In this document: in pieces, positions 63,219 to 64,000 of the stretch
Layout of the letters: every line of letters begins with the position of its first letter
Position numbering within the stretch: position 1 is the stretch's first letter
Source of the DNA: Prorocentrum cordatum
Taxonomy: Eukaryota; Sar; Dinophyceae; Prorocentrales; Prorocentraceae
NCBI GenBank assembly: GCA_963575745.1
Contig: CAUYUJ010014595.1
Span: forward strand, 310,095-374,094
Direction of reading: 5' to 3'
DNA: 64,000 nucleotides
The notes under the pieces: model-generated
Databases searched by the model: none
Seen by the model: only the letters and a program-made list of their open reading frames with translations
Told to the model about the DNA's origin: nothing
Position numbers and translations under genes: made by a program

Positions 63219-64000
63219 ATGGACTGGTGCGCCCCCACAGAAGCTGCTTCCAGGTGCCGTGCCCTACCACATGCCTATGGCATGGGCGACTGTGCGCACG
63301 CCCTCCACATCGCTGGCTACGATCATCCAGATCTCCGTGAGGCGGCTGAAGCTCACGACCAGGAAGCTAGCACCAGGCGCAGATTAGTCATCGCGGCAGC
63401 GTGGCCACCGCCGCAGGCACTATACTCGCCAGAGGCAGCGCGAGTATGGGCCAAACAGCACTACGACACTGAAGCAGCCACCAGGGACGACCCTAACCAG
63501 CCCCGCCCACGCGTCTCGCTTCGCAAGCTCCAGCTGGACCCGAAACCACTCATCGACCTGGTGTACACTGGCTTGCAAGCCGTCCCCGTGCGAGGGCATC
63601 CTGACGCACGCGAGTCGCGCCCCAGCGGCTCCAGCCCTGGGGCCGCGTCTGGCCCACCGCGCACCCACAAGTCAGGCACAGCCCTGGCGCACAGTCCAGA
63701 CCGCTCATCGACGACATCAGGAGCCGACGAACGCCGTACGCCTTCCCTCATCAGTGCGGCCGCCGCCCTCGCCCGAGGCCACGCCCGCCCACGGCGATCC
63801 GCCTCTCGTTCGTCACGACAGAGTGGCGGAAACTCCACCTCAGACAACAGTGGCATCGAGACGTGGGAGCACATTGAGACGGAAGAGGAGCCGACTGCCT
63901 ACCACGTCCTCGCCTACCACGTCCGTGATGTGCGGGCCCGTGTCAATGCCCCTGGCATCGAGGTCTGGCTTGACCCTGGTGATCACCACGACGGCGCCTA
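63219..64000 (+). CDS. ORF3 of the large element, 5' part, truncated by the window
   Basis: ATG at 63219, 14 nt after the ORF2 stop and in another frame. It stays open to the window end (260 codons). This frame is already open upstream, overlapping the ORF2 end, so either reinitiation or frameshifting could express it. Protein-like segments are MDWCAPTEAASRCRALPHAY, HIAGYDHPDLREAAEAHDQE, SLRKLQLDPKPLIDLVYTGL, a Ser/Arg-rich linker, and NAPGIEVWLDPGDHHDGA at the edge. No known domain appears so far. Its 3' part, where a replication enzyme might lie, is outside the window. Confidence 0.65.
   Translation, partial: MDWCAPTEAASRCRALPHAYGMGDCAHALHIAGYDHPDLREAAEAHDQEASTRRRLVIAAAWPPPQALYSPEAARVWAKQHYDTEAATRDDPNQPRPRVSLRKLQLDPKPLIDLVYTGLQAVPVRGHPDARESRPSGSSPGAASGPPRTHKSGTALAHSPDRSSTTSGADERRTPSLISAAAALARGHARPRRSASRSSRQSGGNSTSDNSGIETWEHIETEEEPTAYHVLAYHVRDVRARVNAPGIEVWLDPGDHHDGA

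Overview
This window looks like nuclear DNA of a dinoflagellate. It is GC-rich and mostly non-coding. It is full of (GAT)n, (TCC)n/(GGA)n and longer tandem arrays, and it carries several decayed LINE retrotransposons and a C5 cytosine methyltransferase. It also holds partial copies of the dinoflagellate trans-spliced leader (DinoSL) just upstream of several genes. Those leader copies are the strongest taxonomic clue and point to genes that were reverse-transcribed from mature mRNA and reinserted. The species cannot be named from sequence alone. One 100-N assembly gap lies at 2454-2553. No tRNA, rRNA or CRISPR array was recognised.

Layout. 1-12 kb: minisatellites, dispersed repeats, a zinc-finger-like exon near 5.05 kb, and the first two copies of a small palindromic element (a third lies at 12.2 kb). 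12.4-19.1 kb: a minus-strand LINE (endonuclease, RT, RNase H) split in two by a plus-strand LINE at about 14.4-17.9 kb. 19.3-26.9 kb: another zinc-finger-like fragment, dispersed repeats and a GAT-rich block of more than 3 kb. 27.0-32.3 kb: a nearly full-length minus-strand LINE with two tandem DinoSL relicts at its 5' end and a 251-bp inverted-repeat element inserted near its 3' end. 32.3-43.6 kb: sparse; a broken gene of unknown function interrupted by a small palindromic element, a minus-strand Ala-rich ORF, and an unknown two-ORF gene. 43.65-48.4 kb: a transposase-like gene behind a DinoSL relict, then a spliced zinc-finger gene. 48.7-53.5 kb: two tandem arrays, a short multi-exon candidate gene, and a cytosine methyltransferase retrogene behind a DinoSL relict. 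54.2-56.5 kb: an unknown gene directly behind a 22-nt DinoSL relict. 57.1 kb to the window end: three very long consecutive ORFs on the plus strand.

The most interesting unit is the last one. ORF1 (856 aa) and ORF2 (about 1,109 aa) share one reading frame and are separated only by a single TGA. ORF3 begins 14 nt after ORF2 and runs off the window. The motif R-x-G-G-F-S-P-A occurs once in ORF1 and twice in ORF2 with nearly identical DNA. This looks like the front end of a large mobile element that could use stop-codon readthrough and polyprotein processing, but no replication enzyme is visible inside the window.

Overall, the region appears built by retroposition of trans-spliced mRNAs, LINE insertion and nesting, small inverted-repeat elements, and microsatellite growth at element boundaries. 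Most recognisable coding blocks are broken by frameshifts or in-frame stops.
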